Translations under genes and position numbers: made by a program
From: Propionicimonas sp.
GTDB lineage: Bacteria > Actinomycetota > Actinomycetes > Propionibacteriales > Propionibacteriaceae
Direction: 5' to 3'
Length of the DNA stretch: 64,000 nucleotides
Assembly (NCBI GenBank): GCA_013791955.1
Contig: VMSW01000005.1
Location: forward strand, 186,001 to 250,000
Notes under the pieces: generated by a model
Seen by the model: only the letters and a program-made list of their open reading frames with translations
Database searches by the model: none
What the model was told of the DNA's origin: nothing
Part shown: positions 17,292 through 26,312 of the stretch, piece after piece
Position numbering within the stretch: position 1 is the stretch's first letter
How the letters are laid out: every line of letters starts with the position of its first letter

Positions 17292-18341
17292 ATGAAGATG
17301 TTGAAACTGCTGCCGAGGCTGACGGCCGCGATCCTGGGGACGGTCCTGCTGGTCAGTTGCGCCGGTGCCCCCGCGCCCTCGGGGAGCCCGTCCGCGCCGA
17401 CCGAGACCAAGACCCTGACCGTGATCACCCACGATTCGTTCAACCTGAGCAAATCGGCCCTCGCCGCGTTCAAGGCCGACACCGGCTATGAGGTGACTTT
17501 CGTTGCGCCAGGTGATGCCGGCACGGTGGTGAATCAGCTGGTGCTCACCAAAGACTCGCCCTTGGGCGATGTGGTCTACGGCATCGACAACACCTTCGCG
17601 GCCCGCGCCATCGATGCTGGCGTACTGAACAGCTACACCTCCGCCGCCCTGCCCGCCTCGGCAACCCAATTCACCGCGGACGTGGCCGGCAAGCTGACCC
17701 CAATCGACTACGGCGATGTCTGCCTGAATGCCGACACCGGCTGGTTCAAGGCCAAGAACCTGGCCGTCCCGCAGACCCTGGACGACCTGCTCAAGCCGGA
17801 ATACGCCGGCCTGCTGGTGGTGGCCAACCCGGCCAGCTCCTCACCGGGCCTGGCCTTCCTGATGGCAACCGTCGCCGCCAAGGGCGAGGCTGGCTACCTC
17901 GACTACTGGAAGGCGCTGAAGGCCAACAAGGTGAAGGTCGTCAAGGGCTGGACCGAGGCCTACACCGTGGAGTTCTCCGGGTCTTCGGGCAAGGGCAACC
18001 GACCGCTGGTGCTCTCCTACTCCTCATCGCCGGCTTTCGAGCCGGCCACCGAGAACCTGGATCAGACCTGCTTCCGGCAGGTCGAGTTCGCCGGGGTGAT
18101 CGCTGGTGCGCAGAACGAGGTTGGGGCGCGGAAGTTCATCGACTTCCTGCTCAGCAATGAGGTGCAGGCCCAACTGCCGGAGCAGATGTACATGTACCCA
18201 GTGGACTCGTCGGTGAAGCTGCCCGCCGATTGGGCCAAGAAGGCCGCAAAGGTCGAATCGCCGTTCACCCTGCCAGCCGCTGAGATCAACGCCAAGCGGG
18301 ACGCCTGGATCAAGGCCTGGACGGCGGCGGTCATCGGGTGA
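17292..18341 (+). CDS. thiB: Thiamine ABC transporter substrate-binding lipoprotein
   Basis: 349 residues. Signal peptide with lipobox LVSC (Cys23), then a periplasmic-binding-protein type 2 fold as in TbpA/ThiB: TVITHDSFNLSK near residue 40, DVVYGIDNTFAARA, and PIDYGDVCLNADTGWF. GGAGGAG precedes the ATG. It captures thiamine outside the membrane and delivers it to ThiP. A TPP riboswitch lies directly upstream, and thiP starts within the stop codon (GTGA), so all three genes form one regulated operon. Confidence 0.93.
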   Translation: MKMLKLLPRLTAAILGTVLLVSCAGAPAPSGSPSAPTETKTLTVITHDSFNLSKSALAAFKADTGYEVTFVAPGDAGTVVNQLVLTKDSPLGDVVYGIDNTFAARAIDAGVLNSYTSAALPASATQFTADVAGKLTPIDYGDVCLNADTGWFKAKNLAVPQTLDDLLKPEYAGLLVVANPASSSPGLAFLMATVAAKGEAGYLDYWKALKANKVKVVKGWTEAYTVEFSGSSGKGNRPLVLSYSSSPAFEPATENLDQTCFRQVEFAGVIAGAQNEVGARKFIDFLLSNEVQAQLPEQMYMYPVDSSVKLPADWAKKAAKVESPFTLPAAEINAKRDAWIKAWTAAVIG

Positions 18342-19975
18342 ATCAGCGAGGGCGCGGCTGGGTTTGGGCGGCGGTGGCAGTAGTCCCGCTGAGCTTCTTG
18401 GCGGTGTTCTTCGTTTGGCCGGTGGCCGCCCTGGTGGCCAGGGGCTTCTTCGACGCGAACGGGTTCAACCTGAGTGGGGTCAGCGAGGTCATGCTCGCGC
18501 CACGCACCTGGCGCATCGTCGGCCAAACCCTGGCCCAGGCCGTGGTGGCCACCATCGTCGCGGTCGTGCTGGGCGTGCCGGGGGCCTATCTGCTCTATCG
18601 CTGTCGGTTCCCCGGACGGCGCCTGCTGCGCGCGGTGGTGGCGGTGCCGTTCGTGCTCCCCTCGGTGGTGGTCGGGGTGGCCTTCCGGTCGATGCTGGCC
18701 GAAACCGGTCCGCTGGGTTTTCTCGGTCTGGGCGAGTCGTTCGTGGCCGTGGTGGCCGCCCTGGTGTTCTTCAACTACGCCGTGGTCGTGCGGACGGTCG
18801 GCGTGTTGTGGTCGCGCCTGGATCGGCGGATCGCCGAGGCGGCCCGCAGCTTGGGGGCGTCGCGAACCCGGGTCTGGTGGACGGTGACGCTGCCAGCGCT
18901 GGCCCCGGCGATCGCGTCCTCAGCGGCGCTGACCTTCCTGTTCTGCGCCTCGGCCTTCGGGGTGGTGCTGATTCTGGGTGGGGCGAGCTGGGGAACGATC
19001 GAGACTGAGATCTGGTACCAGACCACCCAGCTGCTCGATTTGCCCGCCGCGGCGGCGCTGTCGATTCTGCAGTTGGTGGTGGTTGCCGCCTCCCTGCTGG
19101 CCGCCGATCTGACCAGGGCCCGGCAGGAACGCGCGTTGAAGTTGGCCGGATCGCCAGTCGAGCATCGGCTACGCCGCGGTGATACGCCAGCTGCGGTGCT
19201 GACCGCGGTGGTGGTGCTGGTGGGCCTGGTGGCGCCGATGGCCACCCTGATGTGGCGCTCGCTGCAGACGGCCTCCGGGGTGGGGTTGGGCAACTATGTG
19301 GCCCTCGGGGTGGCTGACGGCCTGCCGAGCGTTTGGCAGGCGACGTTGAACTCTTTGGCGACGGCATCGATGGCCTCGGCGATCGCCCTGGTTTTGGGGG
19401 TGATGGTCAGCTATTTGCTGTCGCGGCGGCCTACCTCGGCGACCGGACGGCGGGTGCTGCGCCTGGCTGATGCGGCCTTCATGCTCCCCTTGGGCGTATC
19501 GGCGGTGACGGTGGGCTTCGGGTTCCTGATCACTTTGAACCGGCCACCACTGGATCTGCGGTCGTCCTGGCTGCTGATCCCGATTGCCCAGGCGATCGTG
19601 GCGTTGCCGCTGGTGGTGCGCAGCCTGCTGCCGACACTGCGAGCTATTGATCCCCGCCTACACCAGGCCGCCGCGACCCTTGGCGCCACGCCAGCCCGGC
19701 TGGTCGCCACTATCGACGCGCCGCTGGCCTGGCGCGGCTTCGGCCTGGCGGTGGGCTTCGCCTTCGCCACCAGCCTGGGGGAGTTCGGCGCCACCACCTT
19801 CTTGGCCCGTCCGGATCGTCCCACCCTGCCGGTGGAAATCTTCCGGCTGATCTCGCGGCCGGGAGTGGAGAATCTGGGCATGGCGATGGCCGCCTCGGTG
19901 GTGCTGGCGGTGTTGACGGCTAGCGTGATGGCCGCCGCTGAATCGATCGGACCCAAGGAGGTGACGCCGTGGTAG
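18338..19975 (+). CDS. thiP: Thiamine ABC transporter permease
   Basis: 545 residues from a GTG at 18338 that overlaps the thiB stop. It is a fused double permease with about twelve helices; two EAA coupling loops are visible, RIAEAARSLGASRTRVWW in the first half and LHQAAATLGATPARL in the second, as in ThiP and other iron/thiamine-type permeases. It forms the whole membrane channel of the importer. The stop overlaps the thiQ start region by seven bases. Confidence 0.92.
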   Translation: MNQRGRGWVWAAVAVVPLSFLAVFFVWPVAALVARGFFDANGFNLSGVSEVMLAPRTWRIVGQTLAQAVVATIVAVVLGVPGAYLLYRCRFPGRRLLRAVVAVPFVLPSVVVGVAFRSMLAETGPLGFLGLGESFVAVVAALVFFNYAVVVRTVGVLWSRLDRRIAEAARSLGASRTRVWWTVTLPALAPAIASSAALTFLFCASAFGVVLILGGASWGTIETEIWYQTTQLLDLPAAAALSILQLVVVAASLLAADLTRARQERALKLAGSPVEHRLRRGDTPAAVLTAVVVLVGLVAPMATLMWRSLQTASGVGLGNYVALGVADGLPSVWQATLNSLATASMASAIALVLGVMVSYLLSRRPTSATGRRVLRLADAAFMLPLGVSAVTVGFGFLITLNRPPLDLRSSWLLIPIAQAIVALPLVVRSLLPTLRAIDPRLHQAAATLGATPARLVATIDAPLAWRGFGLAVGFAFATSLGEFGATTFLARPDRPTLPVEIFRLISRPGVENLGMAMAASVVLAVLTASVMAAAESIGPKEVTPW

Positions 19976-20949
19976 CCGGGCTCGGAGTGGACGAGGTCGT
20001 GGTGCGCTACGGCGAGCTGACCGCGGTCGACCAGGTGAGCCTCGAGGTGGCTCCCGGCGAGGTGGTCGCGGTGATCGGGTCCTCCGGATCAGGGAAGTCC
20101 TCGCTACTGCGGGCAGTGGCCGGGCTGGAGCCAATCGTCGCTGGCAACCTCAGCTGGGACGGCGCCGACCTGTCCCGCGTCCCGGTGCACCGGCGGGGCT
20201 TCGCGGTGATGTTTCAGGACGGGGCGCTGTTCCCGCACCTGAACGTCGGCGGCAACGTCGGGTATGCCCTGCATCGTGAGCCGAAGCTCGACCGGGCGAC
20301 CAGAGTCGCCGAGCTGCTGGAGCTGGTGGGCCTGGCCGGCTATGCCGACCGACTGGTCACTGAGCTCTCTGGTGGCCAGGCGCAACGGGTGGCCCTGGCT
20401 CGCAGTCTGGCGGCCAAGCCGCGGCTGTTGATGCTGGACGAACCACTCTCGGCCCTGGACGCGTCGCTGCGAGAGCGACTGGTTGAGGTGCTGGCTGCGG
20501 GCCTGCGGGCCACCGACACGCCCGCGCTATATGTGACTCACGATCAGGATGAGGCCTTCACCATTGCCGATCGGGTGGCGGTGCTCAGCAAGGGCCGGTT
20601 GTTGCAGCTGGCGGCGCCGGCCGAGCTGTGGCGCCACCCAGTTGACCGGGAGGTGGCTGAGTTTTTGGGCTACCGGCCGTTCCTGACTGCCGCCGAGACC
20701 GCGGTGTTGGGCTGGATCTCGCCACCTGGCCAGCTGGTCGCGCTCGGCCCGGACGCCCTCGTGCTGGACGGCAACGGCGTGGAGGTGGCGGTGCTGGCGG
20801 CGGTGGTCGGACGCGGCGAAACCGGTTTGGAGGTGGAGTTGCCCACCGGGCAGTTGGCCACGGTACGGGTGAAGGGCGTGACCGAACGCCCAGCGCGAGT
20901 ACGCGTCCGAATCGACCCGGAAGGCTGCGCGCTGCTGTCGTTGCTGTGA
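19969..20949 (+). CDS. thiQ: Thiamine ABC transporter ATP-binding protein
   Basis: 326 residues from a GTG at 19969. Walker A GSSGSGKSS, Q-loop MFQDGALFPHLN, signature LSGGQAQRVALARSLA, Walker B LLMLDEPLSALD and switch YVTHDQDEAF are intact. A C-terminal ~90-residue extension, longer than E. coli ThiQ and resembling the regulatory TOBE-type tails of CUT1/Fe importers, follows. It energises ThiBP. Overlap with thiP by seven bases indicates coupled translation. Confidence 0.92.
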   Translation: MVAGLGVDEVVVRYGELTAVDQVSLEVAPGEVVAVIGSSGSGKSSLLRAVAGLEPIVAGNLSWDGADLSRVPVHRRGFAVMFQDGALFPHLNVGGNVGYALHREPKLDRATRVAELLELVGLAGYADRLVTELSGGQAQRVALARSLAAKPRLLMLDEPLSALDASLRERLVEVLAAGLRATDTPALYVTHDQDEAFTIADRVAVLSKGRLLQLAAPAELWRHPVDREVAEFLGYRPFLTAAETAVLGWISPPGQLVALGPDALVLDGNGVEVAVLAAVVGRGETGLEVELPTGQLATVRVKGVTERPARVRVRIDPEGCALLSLL

Positions 20950-21172
20950 TGGCGGTAACGCGTTTGAAGGGCCCCAAGTTGTAATGCGAAGGCGAAAAGC
21001 CGCGCCCCTCAAGTCTCTTTTGGCTTTTTATCAGGATAATCTCAGTTGGGGCATGGGCCGTCCCTCCCACGGGTGACAAGGGGAAGCGCGCTGAGCGTGG
21101 GCGAGCCCTCACGGTCTCAACCCGTACTGCACACTAGTCAAAGCTAAAGCGCGCCAACTTCGCCATGAGTGG

Positions 21173-22576
21173 GTGAATAAGTGCAAGAATGCCGCCGTGG
21201 GAACGGACGCAAAGGTGGTGCCTACGGGCGCCCGGCATGAGGTCGGAGTAGATGAACTCTTCTTCTCCACGACTGACGCCCGAGGGATCATCGATCAGGC
21301 GAACTCTGTCTTCGTCCGCCTGACCCGTCGGTCACGGGATGTCTTGATCGGTGCACCGCACAACATCATTCGGCACCCGGTCATGCCCGGTGGTGCCTTC
21401 CTGCTCATGTGGGACACCCTTGAAGCCGGCGAGCCGTTCTGCGCCTACGTAGACAACCTCGCTGGCGACGGCAGCACCTACGGTGTGTTCGCCACGATCA
21501 CCCCCCTCGGCGATGACTACCTTTCGGTGCGCGCCCGTCCCTTCGTGGACGGACTGCACGATGCCGCCTTCTCTCTCTACGGCGCGGTGCGTCCGATGGA
21601 GCTGGAGCTGCGCGATAAGGGCTGGAACCCGCACGAAGCTGCAGTGGTCGGTGCGGAGAAGCTCGGTGAACTGCTGGTCGGTGCTGGTATCCCGTCCTAT
21701 GAGGAATTCATCTGGAAAGCCCTGCCGGCTGAGGTTGAGGCTCGACTGGAAGTTGCCAGCGGCATCGCCAAGCGTCCGCTGGCCACCGGCGACCTGGCTG
21801 GCATGCTCGACATTGCGGTCAAGATCGACGAGGCACTCCAATTCTGGGTGCACCGCCTGGACGATCTGCAGCGGGTAGCTGACGCGCTGCTGGCTGCGGC
21901 ACCGCAGTTCAGTCAGACGATGGAAGCCAACGCCCACGTCGCCGATCGGATCAACGAAAACGACGCGGAGGGCTTCTTCAGCTCCGCGATGGTCTACCTG
22001 CGCGTTTGGGCCCAGATGGCGCCCGAAGTTGCTGGCATCGTCACCGAGTTGCTGGTTCAACTCGACGAGTTGCGTCGCAGCTGTGCCCAGACCCGATTCC
22101 GCATCGCTTTGGCGGTGCTGCACAACTGGACCGTTGGGCAGTTCGTGGTTGAGCTCATCGACAACGTGCCCGGCTCCGACGAAGCCCGTCCGGCGATTGG
22201 TCAGCTCGGCCGTGCGCTCGACGAAGGCCTGGCGACCACCGCCGAGCAGAGCCAGCGAAATGCGAGCCTGGCTACGGCCGCCGCCGAGCGGATCTCGACC
22301 CTTCGAGACCTCCTCGACCTGCCGCAGACCATGATTCGCGAGTGGCTGTCGCGGGCGGATCGCTCGTCGGCGACGTTCATGGAGATGGTCGACACCATTT
22401 CGGCCCAGGTGGATCGCACCCAGGCTGATATCGACCTGCTCGGTTCGCTTTCGGATGAGTGCCGCCGGATCGCCGTCCCGGTGGACACCCAGGTAGTCGA
22501 AGAGCAGACCGAGCTGTTGCGCTCGTTGCTGGCCGCTCACCAGGGCCATCGTCCGCGCTACGCGATGTCGAAGTAA
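21173..22576 (+). CDS. PAS-domain protein, aerotaxis-receptor-type PAS
   Basis: Up to 467 residues; the start is unclear, with GTG codons at 21173 and 21197 and no good ribosome-binding site at either. Residues ~25-125 are a PAS domain of the Aer class: FFSTTDARGIIDQAN, then GAPHNIIRHPVMPGGAF, MWDTLEAGEPFCAYVDN. Aer binds FAD through this domain in redox/energy taxis. The remaining ~330 residues are predicted helical, but I do not see the conserved methyl-accepting signalling hairpin, HAMP or membrane helices. It may be a soluble sensor with an unknown output. No chemotaxis genes are nearby. Monocistronic by appearance. Confidence 0.65.
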   Translation: MNKCKNAAVGTDAKVVPTGARHEVGVDELFFSTTDARGIIDQANSVFVRLTRRSRDVLIGAPHNIIRHPVMPGGAFLLMWDTLEAGEPFCAYVDNLAGDGSTYGVFATITPLGDDYLSVRARPFVDGLHDAAFSLYGAVRPMELELRDKGWNPHEAAVVGAEKLGELLVGAGIPSYEEFIWKALPAEVEARLEVASGIAKRPLATGDLAGMLDIAVKIDEALQFWVHRLDDLQRVADALLAAAPQFSQTMEANAHVADRINENDAEGFFSSAMVYLRVWAQMAPEVAGIVTELLVQLDELRRSCAQTRFRIALAVLHNWTVGQFVVELIDNVPGSDEARPAIGQLGRALDEGLATTAEQSQRNASLATAAAERISTLRDLLDLPQTMIREWLSRADRSSATFMEMVDTISAQVDRTQADIDLLGSLSDECRRIAVPVDTQVVEEQTELLRSLLAAHQGHRPRYAMSK

Positions 22577-22798
22577 CCAAGACTGAGCCGTTAGCCGCTT
22601 CGACCGACTGGTCGGGGCGGCTTTCGGCTTTTCTGGGCCGAGCCGGGGCCGGGACAGCCGTCTGGCTAAGATGAGTCTCGGAGTGTCGGGAAGCCTGGTC
22701 GACGATCTCTTCGGCGAGCGCCGAAGGGTAAGAAAGCTAGGGAGGCCCGATGACATTCCCCAGTACCACCCGCCAGCCGATCCGCAGCGGAGGCAGCC

Positions 22799-23251
22799 AT
22801 GCGTGCCGGTGAGATCGCTGAGCCCTATCCCGTGGTCGGTATCGACACCTCTGCTCTGGTGGCTGCCCGCCTGATCGCCCGGGATCGCCTGCCCGGCTTG
22901 GTGGTGACCGATGAGAGCGGCAAGCCGATGGCGGTGCTGCCAGCCTCAGAAGTGGTGCGGTTCATGGTGCCCGACTACGTCCAGGACGATCCGGCGCTGG
23001 CCGGGGTTCTCGGTGAGGTGCCCATTGAACGGATTGCGGCCCGGTTGGCCGCAGCGCGAGTGGCCGACCTGTTGCCGTCCCGGCCGGCCGAGCTGCCGGT
23101 GATGAACGTTGGCGACACCGTCGTTGAGCTGGCGGCGATCATGGCACGCCTGCGCAGCCCGTTGTGTGCGGTGGTGGACGGCCAGAAGGTGCTCGGCGTG
23201 GTTACTGCCGCCCGGCTGCTGGAGCTGGTCTGTGGGGACGAGTTGCCATGA
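22799..23251 (+). CDS. CBS-domain pair protein
   Basis: 150 residues from ATG 22799, with GGAGG eight bases upstream. Two CBS motifs are visible: one from about residue 10 to 60 (DTSALVAARLIARDRLPGLVV) and a second from about 95 to 145 (VMNVGDTVVELAAIMARL, ending LGVVTAARLLELV). CBS pairs bind adenine nucleotides and gate enzymes or transporters. The stop overlaps the start of the following ion transporter (ATGA), so this is probably its dedicated regulatory subunit. Confidence 0.8.
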   Translation: MRAGEIAEPYPVVGIDTSALVAARLIARDRLPGLVVTDESGKPMAVLPASEVVRFMVPDYVQDDPALAGVLGEVPIERIAARLAAARVADLLPSRPAELPVMNVGDTVVELAAIMARLRSPLCAVVDGQKVLGVVTAARLLELVCGDELP

Positions 23252-24525
23252 TGATTGTGGCGATCATCGTCTTCGCCATCGTCTACGTCCTGATCGCCAC
23301 TGAGCGAGTGAACCGGGTAGTGGCCGCCTTGGCTGGAGCCGGGGTAATCCTCGCGGTGGGCGTGGTCGGCTCGGATGATGCCTTCTTCTCCCACGACACC
23401 GGGATCGACTGGAACGTCATCTTCCTGCTGTTCGGGATGATGGTGATCGTCGGCGTGCTCCGGCAAACAGGCGTCTTTGAGTACGTGGCGATCTGGGCGA
23501 CGAAGAAGGCCAAGGGGCAGCCGTTTCGGGTGATGACATTGCTGTCGTTGATCACCGCCGTGGCCTCGGCTGGCCTCGACAACGTGACCACGGTGCTGCT
23601 GATCGCGCCGGTAACGCTGCTGGTCTGCGAGAAGATCGGCGTGCGACCGGTGCCGTTCCTCATCGCCGAAGCGTTGGCGTCCAATATTGGTGGTACCGCC
23701 ACTCTGGTCGGTGATCCACCCAACCTGATCGTGGCCAGTCGTTCCGGCTTGGGCTTCAACGACTTCCTGGTGAATCTGGCCCCGATAGTCGTGGTGATGC
23801 TGATCGCTTTCGTGGCGCTGTCGCGGTTCCTATTCCGCAAGGACTTCGTCGCCGATCCCGAACAGGTTGCGCAGGTGATGGAGCTGGACGAGCGGGAGGC
23901 GATTCAGAACCGTCCGCTGCTGATTCGGTCGCTGATCGTGCTGGCGCTGGTGCTCATCGCTTTCACCCTGCACGGCGTGCTGCACCTGGAGCCGTCGGTG
24001 GTGGCCCTGCTGGGTGCCGGACTGCTGGTGGGGATCAGCGGGCTACAGCCAAGGACGTACTTGGTTGATGTCGAGTGGGAGACGCTGCTGTTCTTTGGTG
24101 GCCTGTTCATCCTGGTCGGCTCCCTGGTGAAGACCGGCGTGATCGATCACTTTGCCTCGGCCATGGTCTCGGCCACCGGCAATAGCGTGCCGGCCGCGAT
24201 GATGCTGCTGCTGTGGGGCTCGGCGGTGCTGTCAGCTTTGGTCGACAACATTCCCTACGTGGCGACGATGACACCGGTGGTCGACCAACTCGTCAGCCCC
24301 GGCGGACCCTTCGCCGGCCAGAACGGGCTGTGGTGGGCGCTGCTGCTCGGCGCCGACCTTGGTGGCAACGCAACCGCCATCGGCGCAAGCGCCAATGTGG
24401 TGGTAGCCGGTATCGCCAAGAAGAGTGGCCACCCGATTTCGTTTTGGGAATTCACCCGCTACGGCGCGGTGGTGGCAGTGGTGACCCTGGCCATCGCTAC
24501 GCCTTATCTGCTGCTGAGGTACTGA
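23248..24525 (+). CDS. ArsB/NhaD-type ion transporter (IT superfamily)
   Basis: 425 residues starting at 23248 inside the CBS gene's stop; a longer frame would run through the CBS gene. About eleven to twelve membrane segments. The family-typical motifs are EALASNIGGTATLVGDPPN in the first half and GADLGGNATAIGASANVV in the second, the inverted repeat hairpins that build the substrate site in ArsB/NhaD/citrate transporters. It may carry arsenite, Na+/H+ or an organic anion; no ars genes are near, so substrate stays open. Linked CBS protein suggests nucleotide-dependent control. Confidence 0.82.
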   Translation: MMIVAIIVFAIVYVLIATERVNRVVAALAGAGVILAVGVVGSDDAFFSHDTGIDWNVIFLLFGMMVIVGVLRQTGVFEYVAIWATKKAKGQPFRVMTLLSLITAVASAGLDNVTTVLLIAPVTLLVCEKIGVRPVPFLIAEALASNIGGTATLVGDPPNLIVASRSGLGFNDFLVNLAPIVVVMLIAFVALSRFLFRKDFVADPEQVAQVMELDEREAIQNRPLLIRSLIVLALVLIAFTLHGVLHLEPSVVALLGAGLLVGISGLQPRTYLVDVEWETLLFFGGLFILVGSLVKTGVIDHFASAMVSATGNSVPAAMMLLLWGSAVLSALVDNIPYVATMTPVVDQLVSPGGPFAGQNGLWWALLLGADLGGNATAIGASANVVVAGIAKKSGHPISFWEFTRYGAVVAVVTLAIATPYLLLRY

Positions 24526-24644
24526 GCACTTCGGTGGGCCACGGCCTGGGCTGGGGATGGGGCGAGTTAGGCTGCCACGTGCCGTTGGCCTTGCGCTGGT
24601 AGCGAGGTGCGGCAGATTTCTCCAACGAAGCAGAAGGATCACCC

Positions 24645-26312
24645 ATGGCAGGAATCGTTGACGACCCGTCGTGGTGGCGGCACGCGGTGGTCTATCAGAT
24701 CTACCCGCGGGCCTTCGCCGACAGCGACGGAGATGGCGTGGGCGACATCAACGGGATCCGCTCCCGGTTGGCGTATCTGACCGAACTTGGAGTCGACGCG
24801 ATTTGGATCAATCCGTGGTACCCGTCCCCGATGAAGGACGCCGGCTATGACGTGGCCGACTTCCGAGCCATCGAGCCGATCTTTGGCACCATGGCTGAGG
24901 CGGAGGCGCTGATCAGTGAGCTGCATGCGGCCGGTATTCGGCTGATCCTCGACATCGTCCCCAACCATTTCTCCGACCAGCACCCGTGGTTCGTGGACGC
25001 GTTGGCTGCAGGCCCCGGTTCGCCGCAACGAGCTCGCTTCATCTTCCGCGACGGCAGAGGCAGCGACGGCGAGCAGCCGCCGAACGATTGGCGCAGCGAG
25101 TTTGGCGGCTCGGCCTGGCAGCGGATCACCGAGGCTGACGGCCGTCCGGGGCAGTGGTATCTGCACTTGTTTGCCCCTGAGCAGCCCGATGTCGACTGGA
25201 CCAATCCCGAGGTGCGCGCCGATTTCGAGACCACGTTGCGGTTCTGGTTCGACCGCGGTGTGGACGGCTTCCGCATCGACGTGGCCCACGGCCTGAGCAA
25301 GCATCCTGACCTTCTCGACGCCGAGGGGATGCCCTTTCCGCTGCCGCCGTCGGCGCCAGACGATCTGGATCACCCGCACTGGGACCGTCCGGAGAATCAT
25401 GAGATCTTCCGCTCCTGGCGGCGGGTGGCGGACTCCTACCCCGGTTCGCGAGCGTTTTGTGGGGAACTTTGGATCGGCCGCGATCACCGCCTGGTGGCCT
25501 ATTTGCGCCCTGATGAGTTGCATACCGCCTTCAACTTCGGCTTCTTGACCGCGCCTTGGCAGGTGGCTGACCTGCGGGCCAGCATCGACTCGACGATCAC
25601 CTCGCATGCCCAGGTAGGGGCGCCGCCGACCTGGGTGATCGGCAACCATGACGTGTGCCGTCCGGCTTCCCGGTATGCCCGCGACCCATCGTTGGCCGCG
25701 GTCACCGACCGAGCATTGAGTCACTTCATCGATCGCGGGGCCGACTACGTGGTGGGGGCCAAGCGGGCGCGCGCGGCGGCGCTGCTCAGCTTCGCGTTGC
25801 CTGGTAGCGCCTACCTCTACAACGGCGAAGAACTCGGCCTGCCCGAGGTGGAGGACCTGCCAGCCGCGGTCAAGCAGGATCCGATCGCGGTCAACAGCGG
25901 TGGGCTTGAGTTGGGCCGCGACGGCTGCCGGGTGCCGCTGCCGTGGACCACCGAGGGGGCCAGCTTCGGCTTCTCCCCGGTGGGGGCGGCCGAGCCGTGG
26001 CTCCCGCAGCCGGCCGACTGGGGTGGCCTCAGCGTGCAGGCGCAGGACGGCCGCGCCGGTTCGATGCTGGAGCTGTACCGCGCCGCCCTGGCTTTGCGGC
26101 GGGAACTGCCAGCGCTGGGTGAGGGTGACCTGTCGTGGGTGGAGACAGGCGCGGAGGTGTTGGCCTTCACTCGCGAGCCTAGTTTCGCCTGCTGGGTGAA
26201 CTTCGCCGCTGAGCCGGTGGCGCTCCCGGCGGGCTGGCAGGTGTTGCTGGCCAGTGAGCCGGTCAGTGAGGGTCGGTTGGCGCCCTACGCGGCGGTGTGG
26301 TTGGGCCGTTGA
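24645..26312 (+). CDS. GH13 alpha-glucosidase (oligo-1,6-glucosidase/alpha-glucosidase type)
   Basis: 555 residues, AGAAGGATC upstream of ATG 24645. (beta/alpha)8 GH13 motifs: VVYQIYPRAFADSDGDGVGD near residue 15, DIVPNH, nucleophile D212 (GFRIDVAHG), acid/base E274 (CGELW) and D336 (GNHDV). The QIYPRSF-type start and calcium-site-like DSDGDGVGD mark subfamily exo-acting glucosidases. No signal peptide, so cytoplasmic hydrolysis of maltose, isomaltose or sucrose-type sugars or trehalose-related exchange. Its 3' end overlaps the convergent YwaF-like gene by 28 bases. A second, different GH13 enzyme lies at 44149-45819. Confidence 0.88.
   Translation: MAGIVDDPSWWRHAVVYQIYPRAFADSDGDGVGDINGIRSRLAYLTELGVDAIWINPWYPSPMKDAGYDVADFRAIEPIFGTMAEAEALISELHAAGIRLILDIVPNHFSDQHPWFVDALAAGPGSPQRARFIFRDGRGSDGEQPPNDWRSEFGGSAWQRITEADGRPGQWYLHLFAPEQPDVDWTNPEVRADFETTLRFWFDRGVDGFRIDVAHGLSKHPDLLDAEGMPFPLPPSAPDDLDHPHWDRPENHEIFRSWRRVADSYPGSRAFCGELWIGRDHRLVAYLRPDELHTAFNFGFLTAPWQVADLRASIDSTITSHAQVGAPPTWVIGNHDVCRPASRYARDPSLAAVTDRALSHFIDRGADYVVGAKRARAAALLSFALPGSAYLYNGEELGLPEVEDLPAAVKQDPIAVNSGGLELGRDGCRVPLPWTTEGASFGFSPVGAAEPWLPQPADWGGLSVQAQDGRAGSMLELYRAALALRRELPALGEGDLSWVETGAEVLAFTREPSFACWVNFAAEPVALPAGWQVLLASEPVSEGRLAPYAAVWLGR

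Noticed and set aside
20950-21172. Possible structured RNA between thiQ and the PAS gene
   Set aside because: Several GGG/CCC complementarities are visible but they match no riboswitch consensus I know; not enough to call.
21332-22756. 474-codon minus-strand frame opposite the PAS gene
   Set aside because: The plus frame shows a real PAS domain; the antisense translation has no recognisable domain or ribosome-binding site.
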